A stretch of DNA of 23,365 bases from Planctomycetota bacterium (lineage in GTDB: Bacteria; Planctomycetota; Planctomycetia; Isosphaerales; Isosphaeraceae). The stretch covers positions 1-23,365 of the forward strand of contig JAJYCH010000004.1 of NCBI GenBank assembly GCA_021778575.1, given 5' to 3'. This document shows, piece by piece, positions 1 to 7,286 of the stretch (within the stretch, counting starts at the first letter, position 1; the number at the start of each line of letters is the position of its first letter). A program made the translations under genes and the position numbers. The notes beneath the pieces are model-generated. The model was not told the DNA's origin. It saw only the letters and a program-made list of their open reading frames with translations, and did no database searches.

Positions 1-250
1 TTCGACGACACGGGGCGGGCGACTCGACGAGGTCGCCGGCCACGACCAGGCGAAGCACCTGGTTCCGCTCGAAGAGCTTCGTGAGTTTTTTCTGAGTCTC
101 GGCCAGAGAATGAGCGGGCAAACAATCGCCTCCGGCGCCTCGGGCCCACTCGTAGCCAAGGTGAACGTCGGCGATCACGGCGACCCCGGCCAGCTCGTGG
201 ACTGCGGCTCCTTCCGCGGTGAGCCGCCAACCATCAGGTCCGGCGATCAT
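1..250 (-). CDS. Metallophosphoesterase, ligase-associated (COG1407/PdeM-like), partial at the window edge
   Basis: The first 83 or so residues of a calcineurin-like phosphoesterase; the rest lies beyond the left edge. Visible metal-binding motifs are ADVHLGYE (the D-x-H motif) at about residues 27-34 and VVAGDLVES (the GD motif) at about 69-77. The ADxHLGYE form followed by a Q/T-rich helix is characteristic of the COG1407 family, whose members often sit beside Lhr-type helicases in DNA-repair clusters and hydrolyse phosphodiesters. The ATG at 250 overlaps the helicase stop as ATGA, so the two are probably translationally coupled. Family is well supported; the exact substrate is unknown and the missing GNHD and GHxH motifs cannot be checked here. 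Confidence 0.85.
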   Translation of the reverse strand, partial: MIAGPDGWRLTAEGAAVHELAGVAVIADVHLGYEWARGAGGDCLPAHSLAETQKKLTKLFERNQVLRLVVAGDLVESPAPCRR

Positions 251-2817
251 TGCGGCACCAGTCGTTGATGGAGCCGTCGGAGCGCCTCATCCGGCGACTC
301 AAAGCGGAGCGGCTCCGGTCCTCCGGGGTCGATCCAGGCGGCGGCAAACGGCGAGGGGCCGGACAGCGACCGGAACCGCAGGTTCGGACGGCTCTCCAAC
401 CATTCTCGGGCTCGGGGAGCGTCGAGTGTCTCTTCGAGCACTTCGCGTCGGGTCTCACGGAGCAACGGGTGATCCGGACAAGCGGCCTGGACCAGCGGGA
501 ACAGTCGTTGACTGACCCAGAGGAGCCCGCCGACTCGGGTGCGTCCCCCTTCGGGCCGACGGAGGACCATCAAGGCCGTCGCCGCGATATGGCGAAATCG
601 TCGAGCCGGAAGCTCGCCACGATCAAGGCCCTCAAGGATATCGTCCTCGAAACGGTCGAGCGTCAGGAGCCCGGGAAGATCATCGAACCCGATCCGTGAA
701 CCTTCCGGCAGAGTGATCGACCAGCCCAGATCGGCGACCACCAGCTTGAGGTCGCGACCAAACCGCCGACCGAGGCGGGCGGCCGTCGCGCGGGCCAGCG
801 CTTCGGCGGCCGGTCGGCCCAGTGGGGCGTGGAACGCGTACACATAACCGGCTTCCATCGCGTCAGGATATTCCTCGACGAGCAGAGATTCCGCGTCGGG
901 GATCTCGCTGAGCTGTTCCTGACCGGCAAAAAGGGCTTCCAGCACTCCCGCCTCATCCAGCCCGATGTCTTGCTCCTCCGAGAGCCAGGCTCGAAGGCTC
1001 GACGAGCCCTCCGCCAGCGCCACTCCGGCACGGGCTCGAAACGAGGCGACGTCCCGCGCCAGTTCAGCCGAAAGCCCCTGGCGATCGCTCGACCAGCGCG
1101 GCAAGTCGGGATCGCGGCCCGAGGCTTTCGCGTGAACCATCAACCCATCCAGCCGATTGAATTCGAGAGATCGTCCATCGAGAACGAAGCGGTCGCCTCG
1201 CTGGAGCCGTTCGGCGTAGGCCCCTTCTAGCGAACCGACCATCTGACCATCCACCTGGACACGGACCGATTCTTCCGAGGTGATCGTTCCGACATTCGAC
1301 CAGAACCAGCGGATCACCCGGCCATTCTTGATCCCGAACAAGCCGCCACGCTTCCAGATCCGGGGGGAAGTCCACCTCGGCGACGATCCCGGCTCGGGCT
1401 CATAAGCACCGGGCGGAGCAGCGAGATCCCCGGCCAGAAAATCGAGGCAATTATCGAAGTCGGCCCGAGTCAAGCCAGCCATCGGCGCGGACCGTTTCAC
1501 CAGTCCGAACGCCTCGTCGCTCGACCATTCTCCCGAACAGGCCATGCCGATCAGTTGCTGGCAAAGAACGTCGAGTGGACTTCCAGGCATCTTGAGCGGC
1601 TCAACCCGGCCAGCCTTCGCCGCCCGGGCGGTCACGATGGCACCAACCAGTTCGGCCGGCGTACCCGCGAGGATCATCCCCCGAGTTGCGACGCCGACTC
1701 GATGACCGGCTCGCCCCACTCGTTGCAGACAGCGCGAGACGCTGCCCGGCAGACCGATCAAGACCGAGAGATCCGCCTGACCGATATCGACACCCAGTTC
1801 GAGGCTGGTACTGGTGACGACGGCTTTCAATTCGCCGGCCTTGAGCGCGGCTTCGACCGACCTCCGCCGCTCGGCATCCAGCGCCGAGTGATGAGCGGCA
1901 ACCGCTTCGGGACCGACCTTCAATTCCTGTCGAAGGTCGTGGGTGATCTTCTCGGTCAATCCTCGGGTGTTGGCGAAGATGATCGTCGTTCGCGCCTGTT
2001 CCGTGGAGTCCTGAAGGCTCCGGAGCATCCGTCGGTAGGTCAGTCCACGATGGGGCGCTTCGTCCGGCTTCAGGAGCGAGGCCACCTCCAGCGCCAGTTC
2101 GGGAGATCCCTCGGGCGGTGGGGCTTCGATCACCCGGCAGGTCCGCGACGGGCCCACCAAAAACCGAGCGACCGGATCGGCGGGCCGACAGGTCGCCGAG
2201 AGACCAACCCGGCATGGATCGCGCCGGGCCATGGCAGCGAGGCGTTCCAGAGAGACGGCCAGGTCGGCCCCTCGCTTGTTCGGCACCAGGGCGTGAACCT
2301 CATCAATGATGAGATGACTGACCGAACCCCAGACCGGTTTCCAGGCCACCTGGCTGAGCATCAGGCTCAGACTTTCCGGCGTCGTGATCAGAATGTGCGG
2401 AGGTTGCTCGCGGAGCTTCCGGCGCTGGTGGGCCGTTGTGTCGCCGGTCCGGATACCGACGGTGATCGGACTCAGATCGAGTTGCGACGCCAGGCGAATG
2501 GCGTCGAGCGGGATCGAGAGATTACGCTCGATGTCGTAGCCCAGACTTCGAAGCGGCGAGACGTAGACACAGCGCAAGCCCGGCTCGATCCCGCCCGAAT
2601 CATGCTCACGATAAAGACCATTGATGATCGCGAGAAACGCTGCCAGTGTCTTGCCCGTACCGGTCGGCGAGACGAGCAAGAGATTCTCGCCTCGACCGAT
2701 TCCCGGCCAGGCCAGCCGCTGAACCGGAGTCGGCCCGTCGGGAAAAGAATTCGCAAACCAGGCGCGAACCGACCCGTCCAGAGCCTCGCGCTGATCCTCG
2801 GTCGTGACTCCGGACAT
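247..2817 (-). CDS. Lhr-type DEAD/DEAH-box ATP-dependent DNA helicase
   Basis: A superfamily-2 helicase of the Lhr group, an ATP-driven 3'-5' nucleic-acid translocase linked to DNA repair. Numbering from the chosen start, the Q-like motif PTPVQ is near 29, Walker A SPTGTGKT at 50-57, the DEVH box at 172-175, motif III SAT at 207-209 and motif VI QRVGRAGHR at 365-373. A long C-terminal half (about 400-856) matches the place of the Lhr winged-helix and beta-barrel core. The frame opens at an ATG at 2877, but that start has no ribosome binding site. The ATG at 2817 has AAGGA five bases upstream and leaves an N-terminus of normal length, so I chose it (856 aa). The stop overlaps the phosphoesterase start by ATGA. 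No DNA ligase or exonuclease partner is visible in the window. Confidence 0.9.
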   Translation of the reverse strand: MSGVTTEDQREALDGSVRAWFANSFPDGPTPVQRLAWPGIGRGENLLLVSPTGTGKTLAAFLAIINGLYREHDSGGIEPGLRCVYVSPLRSLGYDIERNLSIPLDAIRLASQLDLSPITVGIRTGDTTAHQRRKLREQPPHILITTPESLSLMLSQVAWKPVWGSVSHLIIDEVHALVPNKRGADLAVSLERLAAMARRDPCRVGLSATCRPADPVARFLVGPSRTCRVIEAPPPEGSPELALEVASLLKPDEAPHRGLTYRRMLRSLQDSTEQARTTIIFANTRGLTEKITHDLRQELKVGPEAVAAHHSALDAERRRSVEAALKAGELKAVVTSTSLELGVDIGQADLSVLIGLPGSVSRCLQRVGRAGHRVGVATRGMILAGTPAELVGAIVTARAAKAGRVEPLKMPGSPLDVLCQQLIGMACSGEWSSDEAFGLVKRSAPMAGLTRADFDNCLDFLAGDLAAPPGAYEPEPGSSPRWTSPRIWKRGGLFGIKNGRVIRWFWSNVGTITSEESVRVQVDGQMVGSLEGAYAERLQRGDRFVLDGRSLEFNRLDGLMVHAKASGRDPDLPRWSSDRQGLSAELARDVASFRARAGVALAEGSSSLRAWLSEEQDIGLDEAGVLEALFAGQEQLSEIPDAESLLVEEYPDAMEAGYVYAFHAPLGRPAAEALARATAARLGRRFGRDLKLVVADLGWSITLPEGSRIGFDDLPGLLTLDRFEDDILEGLDRGELPARRFRHIAATALMVLRRPEGGRTRVGGLLWVSQRLFPLVQAACPDHPLLRETRREVLEETLDAPRAREWLESRPNLRFRSLSGPSPFAAAWIDPGGPEPLRFESPDEALRRLHQRLVPQ

Positions 2818-2895
2818 GGGCATCCTTGAGACGTAGCGGGCAGAAGCGCTGATTTTCGCGGTCATTCGTCGGTGCATGAAGCCGAGGGATCTTGC

Positions 2896-2950
2896 CGGAT
2901 CGATCCTCGATCCGCGACATGGCCCTGGCTAGCCACCTGAGACGACTATA
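2896..2950 (-). promoter_or_regulatory. Palindrome and possible promoter upstream of the helicase
   Basis: The 268-base gap between the 625-residue gene and the helicase holds a perfect inverted repeat, CGGATCGA-TCC-TCGATCCG (2896-2914). Read on the minus strand, a TATAGT hexamer (2945-2950) resembles a -10 box. An AGTCGTC heptamer occurs twice here about 20 bases apart, once overlapping that hexamer. No good -35 box is present. The palindrome could be an operator for the helicase operon, or a weak hairpin ending upstream transcription, although no U-tract follows. Low confidence: only the symmetry is certain. Confidence 0.3.
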
Positions 2951-3085
2951 ACGTGTTGTGACGACTGTATCGAGAGTAACCAGAATTGGCCGCGATGGTC
3001 GAGCCGAAGTCTTGAGCGGAATCTCGGACGAGGAACCAGGAGAAGCCCGCTTGTCGGCTCGGCCATGTCTCGCGAGACGTCGGAT

Positions 3086-4963
3086 TTACAGATCCCTGAT
3101 GAAGTCGGCCGCGTAAGACCGAACTTGCTTGCCGTTGAGAACGTGAAAACGTCGGAGCCGCTCGACGAGTTGACCGCCGAATCGGCCGAGTGGAAGATGG
3201 ACAATCTTCTTGCCATATTTCCGGGCCAGCCGACGCCAGACCATCGACGGCGGCTTCGGACAGACGAGCGCGACGTGTCGCTCGCGACTGTGCAGGAACG
3301 CGGCGGCGAGCAGGCGTTCTTCGAGCGTCGTCGCGAAATCGAGCCGGTGGTCCTCCCAGACATCCGGGATCGATCGGGGCGGGAACAGAAACATTGCGCC
3401 ACCATATTCGGCCTGGGCAATCCCGGGGCCGACGAAGTTCTTCATCGCATCGGTTCCGAAGAAGGCGAGGGTCGACTCCTCGGCATGCTCGGCGTACCAG
3501 GTTGTTCGATTGGTGTAGATTTGTGGATCGGCGGGCGTGTCGAACAGGAAGACGACAATCTCGATCGTCCCCCGGCTCGGCGGGAGAACCTTGACGTAGA
3601 GGTCGCCGGAGTGCCAGTTCCGCAGAGTCTCGCGGATGTCGAGCCCGTCCATGACGCTCGAAGTGAATTTCTCGGAGCGAGCGAGATCCGCGCCGAGGAT
3701 CGCCTTGGCCTGGTCGCGAACATGGCGCTGAAAGCTCTCGATCCGCTCGTCCTCGGGCGGCCAGGAGCACATTCCGAACGGGTCCCAGCGTTGCTGCCAC
3801 TGTTTCTTGTCTTTTTCTTTCGGTCGGGTCCGGAGCTGACACGATCGCCATTCGAGAGCCTGGCCGGAGAGCCGGCTTACCATCTTCGCCGTCCCCCAGC
3901 CCGGAACCTCGGCCCGACCCACACCCATCCGGAGCGACGAGTCGAATTCGCCGAGATCGCTGTAGGGATACTCGCGAGCCGCCTCGCCGATCGCGATGGC
4001 GAGGTCGTCCCCCGCCGTTTGCTGGGCGGCGACGACCAGAGAGTAGAGGTCGGGAGTGAGCCGACGCTCGATCAACGACAGGTTTCGCACGTAGCGAAAA
4101 TAAATCGAGAGAAGTTGCGGCGTGATCCGGTCGGCGACCTTGGGCAGTCGTTCGCGGAGAATGTCTCGGGCTCGGAGAATCATCTCCTTGACACCGTCGA
4201 TCGACAGGTTGTCGTCGGGAGTCAACTCGCGACGGCCTCGCTCGTAAAGGGCAGTCAGGAACGGTAACTCGCCGAGCACGAAGATCAAGGTCTTCGGGTC
4301 AACGCCCAGCGTCAGCATCGGCGCGAAGAACGAGGCCGGTTCCTCGGTCTCGACCTGGCGCTGGTAGGCGTCGCGAATCCAGGGCCAGTCGGCCAGCGAG
4401 CAGACCAGGAGGATCGACTTGTGCCGTGATTCGAGATCATGGAGCCGCTGGGCCATCCAGGCGATCCGCCGCGAGTGTTGACCGGCCTTCGGGGTCGGCA
4501 AGACCGGCAAAATTGCCGCCGCGAAGGCTTCGGGACTCACTCGCTTAAGAGCATAAGCGTCGGGAAAGACCCAGGACTGCGACTCGAAGCGCGGGGTTTC
4601 CAGATCAATGAAAGCCCGGTGCATCCGTTCGCCCATCGCGAGTCGGATCGCGGTGATGACTCCCTGACAGGGGTCGATGGGAACGTAACTGAAACCGGTG
4701 GCTCCATCGTCCTCGTCGAATTCTTCTTCATCATCCGATTCGACGTCGAGCTGGGCGACGATGGAGATGTTCGGCAACTGTTCGATCGCCGCCTCGACAT
4801 CCTCCTGAAACGATGGCGGCAGCGGGACGGCCACGCAATCGTAGTGACTCGCAAGAAGTTCTTCACGGACCCTGATCGCGAAATCGCCCGATCCGTGGAT
4901 GATCGGGAGCACCCGAATTTTGGGGCTGATCCGGAGGAAATCGTCGGAGGTCGATTGCGCCAT
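3086..4963 (-). CDS. Conserved-looking hypothetical protein, possibly TraB/ChaN-like fold
   Basis: A 625-residue soluble protein with no signal peptide or clear membrane helix; I do not recognise a named family. The N-terminal 200 residues loosely resemble the TraB/ChaN/erythromycin-esterase-like fold. They show an HGSGD loop after a first strand (23-27), a VAVPLPPSF strand (about 44-52), RAFIDLE (116-122), and RRIAWM followed by a hydrophobic strand LLVCSLADW (165-193), in the order seen in TraB-type proteins. A very acidic stretch (about 74-87, nearly all D/E) interrupts this part. The C-terminal 400 residues are charged and unassigned. The ATG at 4963 has no obvious SD; the 61-residue membrane protein ends 32 bases upstream, so the two may be co-transcribed. 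Coding status is secure from length and lack of interruption; function is unknown. Confidence 0.75.
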   Translation of the reverse strand: MAQSTSDDFLRISPKIRVLPIIHGSGDFAIRVREELLASHYDCVAVPLPPSFQEDVEAAIEQLPNISIVAQLDVESDDEEEFDEDDGATGFSYVPIDPCQGVITAIRLAMGERMHRAFIDLETPRFESQSWVFPDAYALKRVSPEAFAAAILPVLPTPKAGQHSRRIAWMAQRLHDLESRHKSILLVCSLADWPWIRDAYQRQVETEEPASFFAPMLTLGVDPKTLIFVLGELPFLTALYERGRRELTPDDNLSIDGVKEMILRARDILRERLPKVADRITPQLLSIYFRYVRNLSLIERRLTPDLYSLVVAAQQTAGDDLAIAIGEAAREYPYSDLGEFDSSLRMGVGRAEVPGWGTAKMVSRLSGQALEWRSCQLRTRPKEKDKKQWQQRWDPFGMCSWPPEDERIESFQRHVRDQAKAILGADLARSEKFTSSVMDGLDIRETLRNWHSGDLYVKVLPPSRGTIEIVVFLFDTPADPQIYTNRTTWYAEHAEESTLAFFGTDAMKNFVGPGIAQAEYGGAMFLFPPRSIPDVWEDHRLDFATTLEERLLAAAFLHSRERHVALVCPKPPSMVWRRLARKYGKKIVHLPLGRFGGQLVERLRRFHVLNGKQVRSYAADFIRDL

Positions 4964-4995
4964 GGTGTGCGACCAGATCCGGTCGGGTGGCTCGC

Positions 4996-5181
4996 TCAGC
5001 GAAGCTCGCGCGAGGTTTCAAAACCCTGCCAGAGCACGAATACGGCACCCAGAATGAACATGATATCCAGGAGCATGCTCTGCCCCCCGAGGACCTGTGC
5101 CACGATATCCAGCAGAAAAACCAGGGCCACCAGCCCAGCGGCTCCCATCGCTCCAAAGCAGAGTAATTTCTCGGTCTCCAT
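4996..5181 (-). CDS. Small two-helix membrane protein, unknown function
   Basis: Sixty-one residues made almost entirely of two hydrophobic segments: about residues 10-30 (GAAGLVALVFLLDIVAQVLGG) and 36-52 (LLDIMFILGAVFVLWQG). A short charged tail (ETSRELR) follows. The topology predicts a helical hairpin in the inner membrane. The ATG at 5181 has a GGAG eleven bases upstream and an AAAGG very close to it, neither ideal. It lies 32 bases before the 625-residue gene on the same strand, so a shared transcript is likely. I cannot name a family. It looks real because a hydrophobic two-helix pattern is an unlikely by-product of a shadow frame and no larger gene overlaps it. Confidence 0.6.
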   Translation of the reverse strand: METEKLLCFGAMGAAGLVALVFLLDIVAQVLGGQSMLLDIMFILGAVFVLWQGFETSRELR

Positions 5182-5236
5182 TGCCTTTCACACTCCGGTC
5201 GGTCTCGGATGGACAAGATCAACCTATCCTACCACA

Positions 5237-5252
5237 CCCGGACCCTTCCGGG
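5237..5252 (-). terminator. Short GC hairpin between an hsp20 gene and the small membrane gene
   Basis: CCCGGA-CCCT-TCCGGG forms a perfect 6-bp stem with a 4-base loop in the 210-base gap between the third hsp20 gene and the 61-residue membrane gene. It is placed where a transcript from the heat-shock cluster might end. No U-tract follows on the minus strand, so a rho-independent terminator is not established. Nothing else notable was seen in this gap. Confidence 0.25.
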
Positions 5253-5391
5253 GCAGTAGCGACCCAAATTGACGACGACCTCCCGAGTCGCGAATTCAAC
5301 ACCGACAGATGAGGGCCGGCCGACGGCTAACCGTTCCAACACCAGCCCTCATCAGTGGTTCAAGCAGAAATCCGAGCCGTTGCCCAAAGAT

Positions 5392-5871
5392 TCACGAAAC
5401 TACCGGCTGGATCGGAATGGTCCGAGGCTTGGCGGCTTCCAGTTTGGGGAGTCGAACCGTCAAGACTCCGTTCTTCGTCTCGGCGGAGACGCGGTCAAAG
5501 TCGACCGCCTCGGTCAAGGTGATCTGGCGATGGAAACCGCCCACGGCCCGTTCACGGACTCGACCATGACTCTCGGGTGCCAGCTCGATCGTCCCCTTCT
5601 CGCCCCGTAACGTCAGGACGTTCTCGGTCAACGAGAGGTCGATCGCGGTTGGGTCGACACCGGGAAGGTCGACGACCAGAACGATCTCCTGAGGCGACTC
5701 CGACAGATCGATCGCGGGAGTCCAGACCGCCGTGGCCAGATCCGTCGGCGCCGAAGCGGCTGAAGCCGGCGAACCGGGATGCCAGTAGTCCTCGAACAGA
5801 CGATTCAGCTCGCTCTGAAGTGACTGGAGCGGCACACTCAGCTCGCGCCGCCAGATTCCGGGTCGAATCAT
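5392..5871 (-). CDS. Small heat-shock protein, Hsp20/alpha-crystallin family (third of the cluster)
   Basis: A 159-residue ATP-independent holdase that binds unfolding proteins in the cytoplasm. The N-terminal arm ends in a LNRLFEDYW segment (about 22-30). The alpha-crystallin domain spans roughly 50-143, with VVDLPGVDP (66-74) and the signature AETKNGVLTVRLPK (130-143). A C-terminal I-x-I anchor, TIPIQ (151-155), docks neighbouring subunits in sHSP oligomers. AGGA lies seven bases before the ATG. It is separated from the middle hsp20 gene by 144 bases, a wider gap than between the other two, so it may have a promoter of its own, though none is obvious. Confidence 0.93.
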   Translation of the reverse strand: MIRPGIWRRELSVPLQSLQSELNRLFEDYWHPGSPASAASAPTDLATAVWTPAIDLSESPQEIVLVVDLPGVDPTAIDLSLTENVLTLRGEKGTIELAPESHGRVRERAVGGFHRQITLTEAVDFDRVSAETKNGVLTVRLPKLEAAKPRTIPIQPVVS

Positions 5872-6015
5872 GGAAGAATCCTGGGGCCGGAACGGCCACC
5901 GAGAAAAGGTCGAAAGGAAAACGAACCGGTCCGATTCAAAAGCGGTTTGCTCCGCGAAGACGACCCGTCGAGCGGTCGCCTCATCGGTTTCGGCCGTGAA
6001 AGAAATCCGGGCAGC

Positions 6016-6444
6016 TTAGCGGCTCTGGATCTCGATCCGCCGCGTCTTGACGCGCTCGGCCTTGGGTAGACTGAGACGGAGGACCCCTTGATGCACGCTA
6101 GCCGCGATTTTCGATCGTTCCACTTCATCACTCAAGATGAACGAGCGGTAAAAATCACCCGGCCGATATTCCTGGTGGAGGACTCGAGCCCCTTCAGGAA
6201 CGGTGGAAGTGATCCGAGCGTGAAGACTGAGGACGTTTTCCTCAAGCTGAATCGTGACCTGTCCCTCGGAGACTCCGGGCAAGTCGGCTTCGAGGATCAG
6301 TCCATCCACTTCTTCATGAATATCGATGAGCGGCGTATGAAACATCGTCGCATGAACGTTTTGCGGGATTCCTTTCGACGGATCGTCGCCAACGCTCGGG
6401 CCACGCCCGATGGGAACGGAAGTCGAAGCATGGTCGGGATTCAT
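6016..6444 (-). CDS. Small heat-shock protein, Hsp20/alpha-crystallin family (middle of the cluster)
   Basis: A 142-residue Hsp20 holdase. The alpha-crystallin domain covers about 36-128, with EADLPGVSE (52-60) and the signature AASVHQGVLRLSLPK (114-128), and the C-terminus carries an IEI anchor (137-139). The N-terminal arm is Gly/Pro/Ser-rich and lacks the WDPF/LFE helix of the other two copies, so it probably assembles or selects clients differently. The frame stays open upstream into the previous hsp20 gene, but the ATG at 6444 has AGGAGA exactly seven bases upstream, which fixes the start. Only 53 bases separate it from the first hsp20 gene, so co-transcription is likely. Confidence 0.92.
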   Translation of the reverse strand: MNPDHASTSVPIGRGPSVGDDPSKGIPQNVHATMFHTPLIDIHEEVDGLILEADLPGVSEGQVTIQLEENVLSLHARITSTVPEGARVLHQEYRPGDFYRSFILSDEVERSKIAASVHQGVLRLSLPKAERVKTRRIEIQSR

Positions 6445-6497
6445 GGTCGAATCTCCTGGCGAGAAGAGTTCGAGTTCGCGAAAAATGAGAAAACGAT

Positions 6498-6944
6498 TCA
6501 GCCCTGCGTCGCGGATGTCACACTGATCTGTCGAGGCCTGGCTTCTTCGGCCTTGGGAAGAATGACGGTCAGGACCCCATGGGCGAACGAGGCGGAAACC
6601 GCCGCGCTGTTTACCCGGTCCGGCAGCGTGATCGTCCGGGTCCATCGACCAAACTGTCGCTCCTGACGGCGATAACTATCCTCCGCGACGCCTTCGGCAC
6701 GCTTGCGGTCGCCGCGAATGGTGAGCGTTTCGCCGGTGATCGAAAGATCCACGTCCTCCGGCCCGATTCCCGGCAACATCGCCGTCAGAAGATAACTCTC
6801 GTCGGTATCGTACAAATTGATCGGAGGGACGCCCCGCGCCACTCGCCAGTGCTCCACCGGCTCGATGCTCTCGAAAAGGCGGCCTACTTCGCGCTGGAAG
6901 TCGCGGAACGGATCCCAACGCCGTTGCCAGTTCAAAGTGCTCAT
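6498..6944 (-). CDS. Small heat-shock protein, Hsp20/alpha-crystallin family (first of the cluster)
   Basis: A 148-residue Hsp20 with the classic N-terminal arm WDPFRDFQREVGRLFE (10-25). The alpha-crystallin domain is at about 39-131, containing LTAMLPGIGPEDV (53-65) and the signature ASFAHGVLTVILPK (118-131), followed by an ISV anchor (140-142). It is the promoter-proximal gene of three tandem hsp20 genes. AAGGA sits seven bases before the ATG at 6944. The leader contains an 11-bp inverted repeat ending four bases upstream of that SD, so translation may be temperature controlled (see the separate entry). Confidence 0.94.
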   Translation of the reverse strand: MSTLNWQRRWDPFRDFQREVGRLFESIEPVEHWRVARGVPPINLYDTDESYLLTAMLPGIGPEDVDLSITGETLTIRGDRKRAEGVAEDSYRRQERQFGRWTRTITLPDRVNSAAVSASFAHGVLTVILPKAEEARPRQISVTSATQG

Positions 6945-6951
6945 GACTCGG

Positions 6952-7023
6952 TCCTTGTGATCGATTTGGTCGGCCCTTTTGACCCGACGAAAGAAAGCAA
7001 AAGCAATTCTCGGACCAAATCGA
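6952..7023 (-). promoter_or_regulatory. Structured 5' leader of the hsp20 cluster; candidate RNA thermometer
   Basis: Read on the minus strand, TCGATTTGGTC (7013-7023) and GACCAAATCGA (6961-6971) form a perfect 11-bp inverted repeat with a 41-base loop. The downstream arm stops four bases before the AAGGA ribosome binding site (6952-6956). Competing pairings exist. TCTCG/CGAGA closes a local hairpin over the upstream arm. GGTCC in that arm can pair with GGACC at the SD itself. GTCGG/CCGAC forms an AT-rich-loop hairpin (6969-6988) sharing bases with the downstream arm. Such mutually exclusive structures over an SD are typical of sHSP thermosensors. That this RNA is transcribed, and that it switches, is inference. 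Confidence 0.45.
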
Positions 7024-7136
7024 GAGAGTTAAAATGACAGCCCGGATAAGATCGACTGAATCCCTTTAATCAACCAAACTTAGAGCCAGGAAAATATTAC
7101 GGAAAAAATTTTATTGCTCCTGAACTCGCCAACAAT

Positions 7137-7199
7137 TCTGCCAGTTTGGCAGACATTTTCGGCGTGAAAATTGGCTCGCCAATTTCTGCCAAAACGGCA
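7137..7199. repeat. Cluster of palindromes upstream of the hsp20 operon
   Basis: The 342-base gap 6945-7286 between the caspase/WD40 gene and the first hsp20 gene has no gene. It is noticeably AT-rich at 7035-7135. It holds TCTGCCA-GTT-TGGCAGA (7137-7153, perfect 7-bp arms) and AAATTGGC-TC-GCCAATTT (7168-7185, perfect 8-bp arms). A weaker TGCC-AAAAC-GGCA lies at 7187-7199 and repeats the TCTGCCA half-site. They are operator-like in size, and repetition of a half-site suggests protein binding rather than chance, but the second could also act as a terminator hairpin for the upstream gene. A TTGATT (7068-7073) and TTATCC (7044-7049) pair on the minus strand, 18 bases apart, is a possible weak promoter. 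Confidence 0.45.
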
Positions 7200-7286
7200 T
7201 GATCGGGTTGGCGAGACGGGCTGGCGGCCGGATTTGCTTCAGGTTTGCCGGGCTGTTCTGTCGGATCAAGGACGCGGGGTTGAGAA

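Noticed and set aside
1555..2829. A 424-codon plus-strand frame opposite the helicase
   Set aside because: Antisense to well-conserved helicase motifs, with no domain or ribosome binding site; a shadow.
3065..4267. A 400-codon plus-strand frame opposite the 625-residue gene
   Set aside because: Low-complexity, no domain; the minus-strand frame is longer and contains ordered motifs.
6945..7286. CIRCE (HrcA) or sigma-54 site upstream of hsp20
   Set aside because: No TTAGCACTC/GAGTGCTAA repeat; the closest GG-to-GC spacing is one base off the sigma-54 rule.
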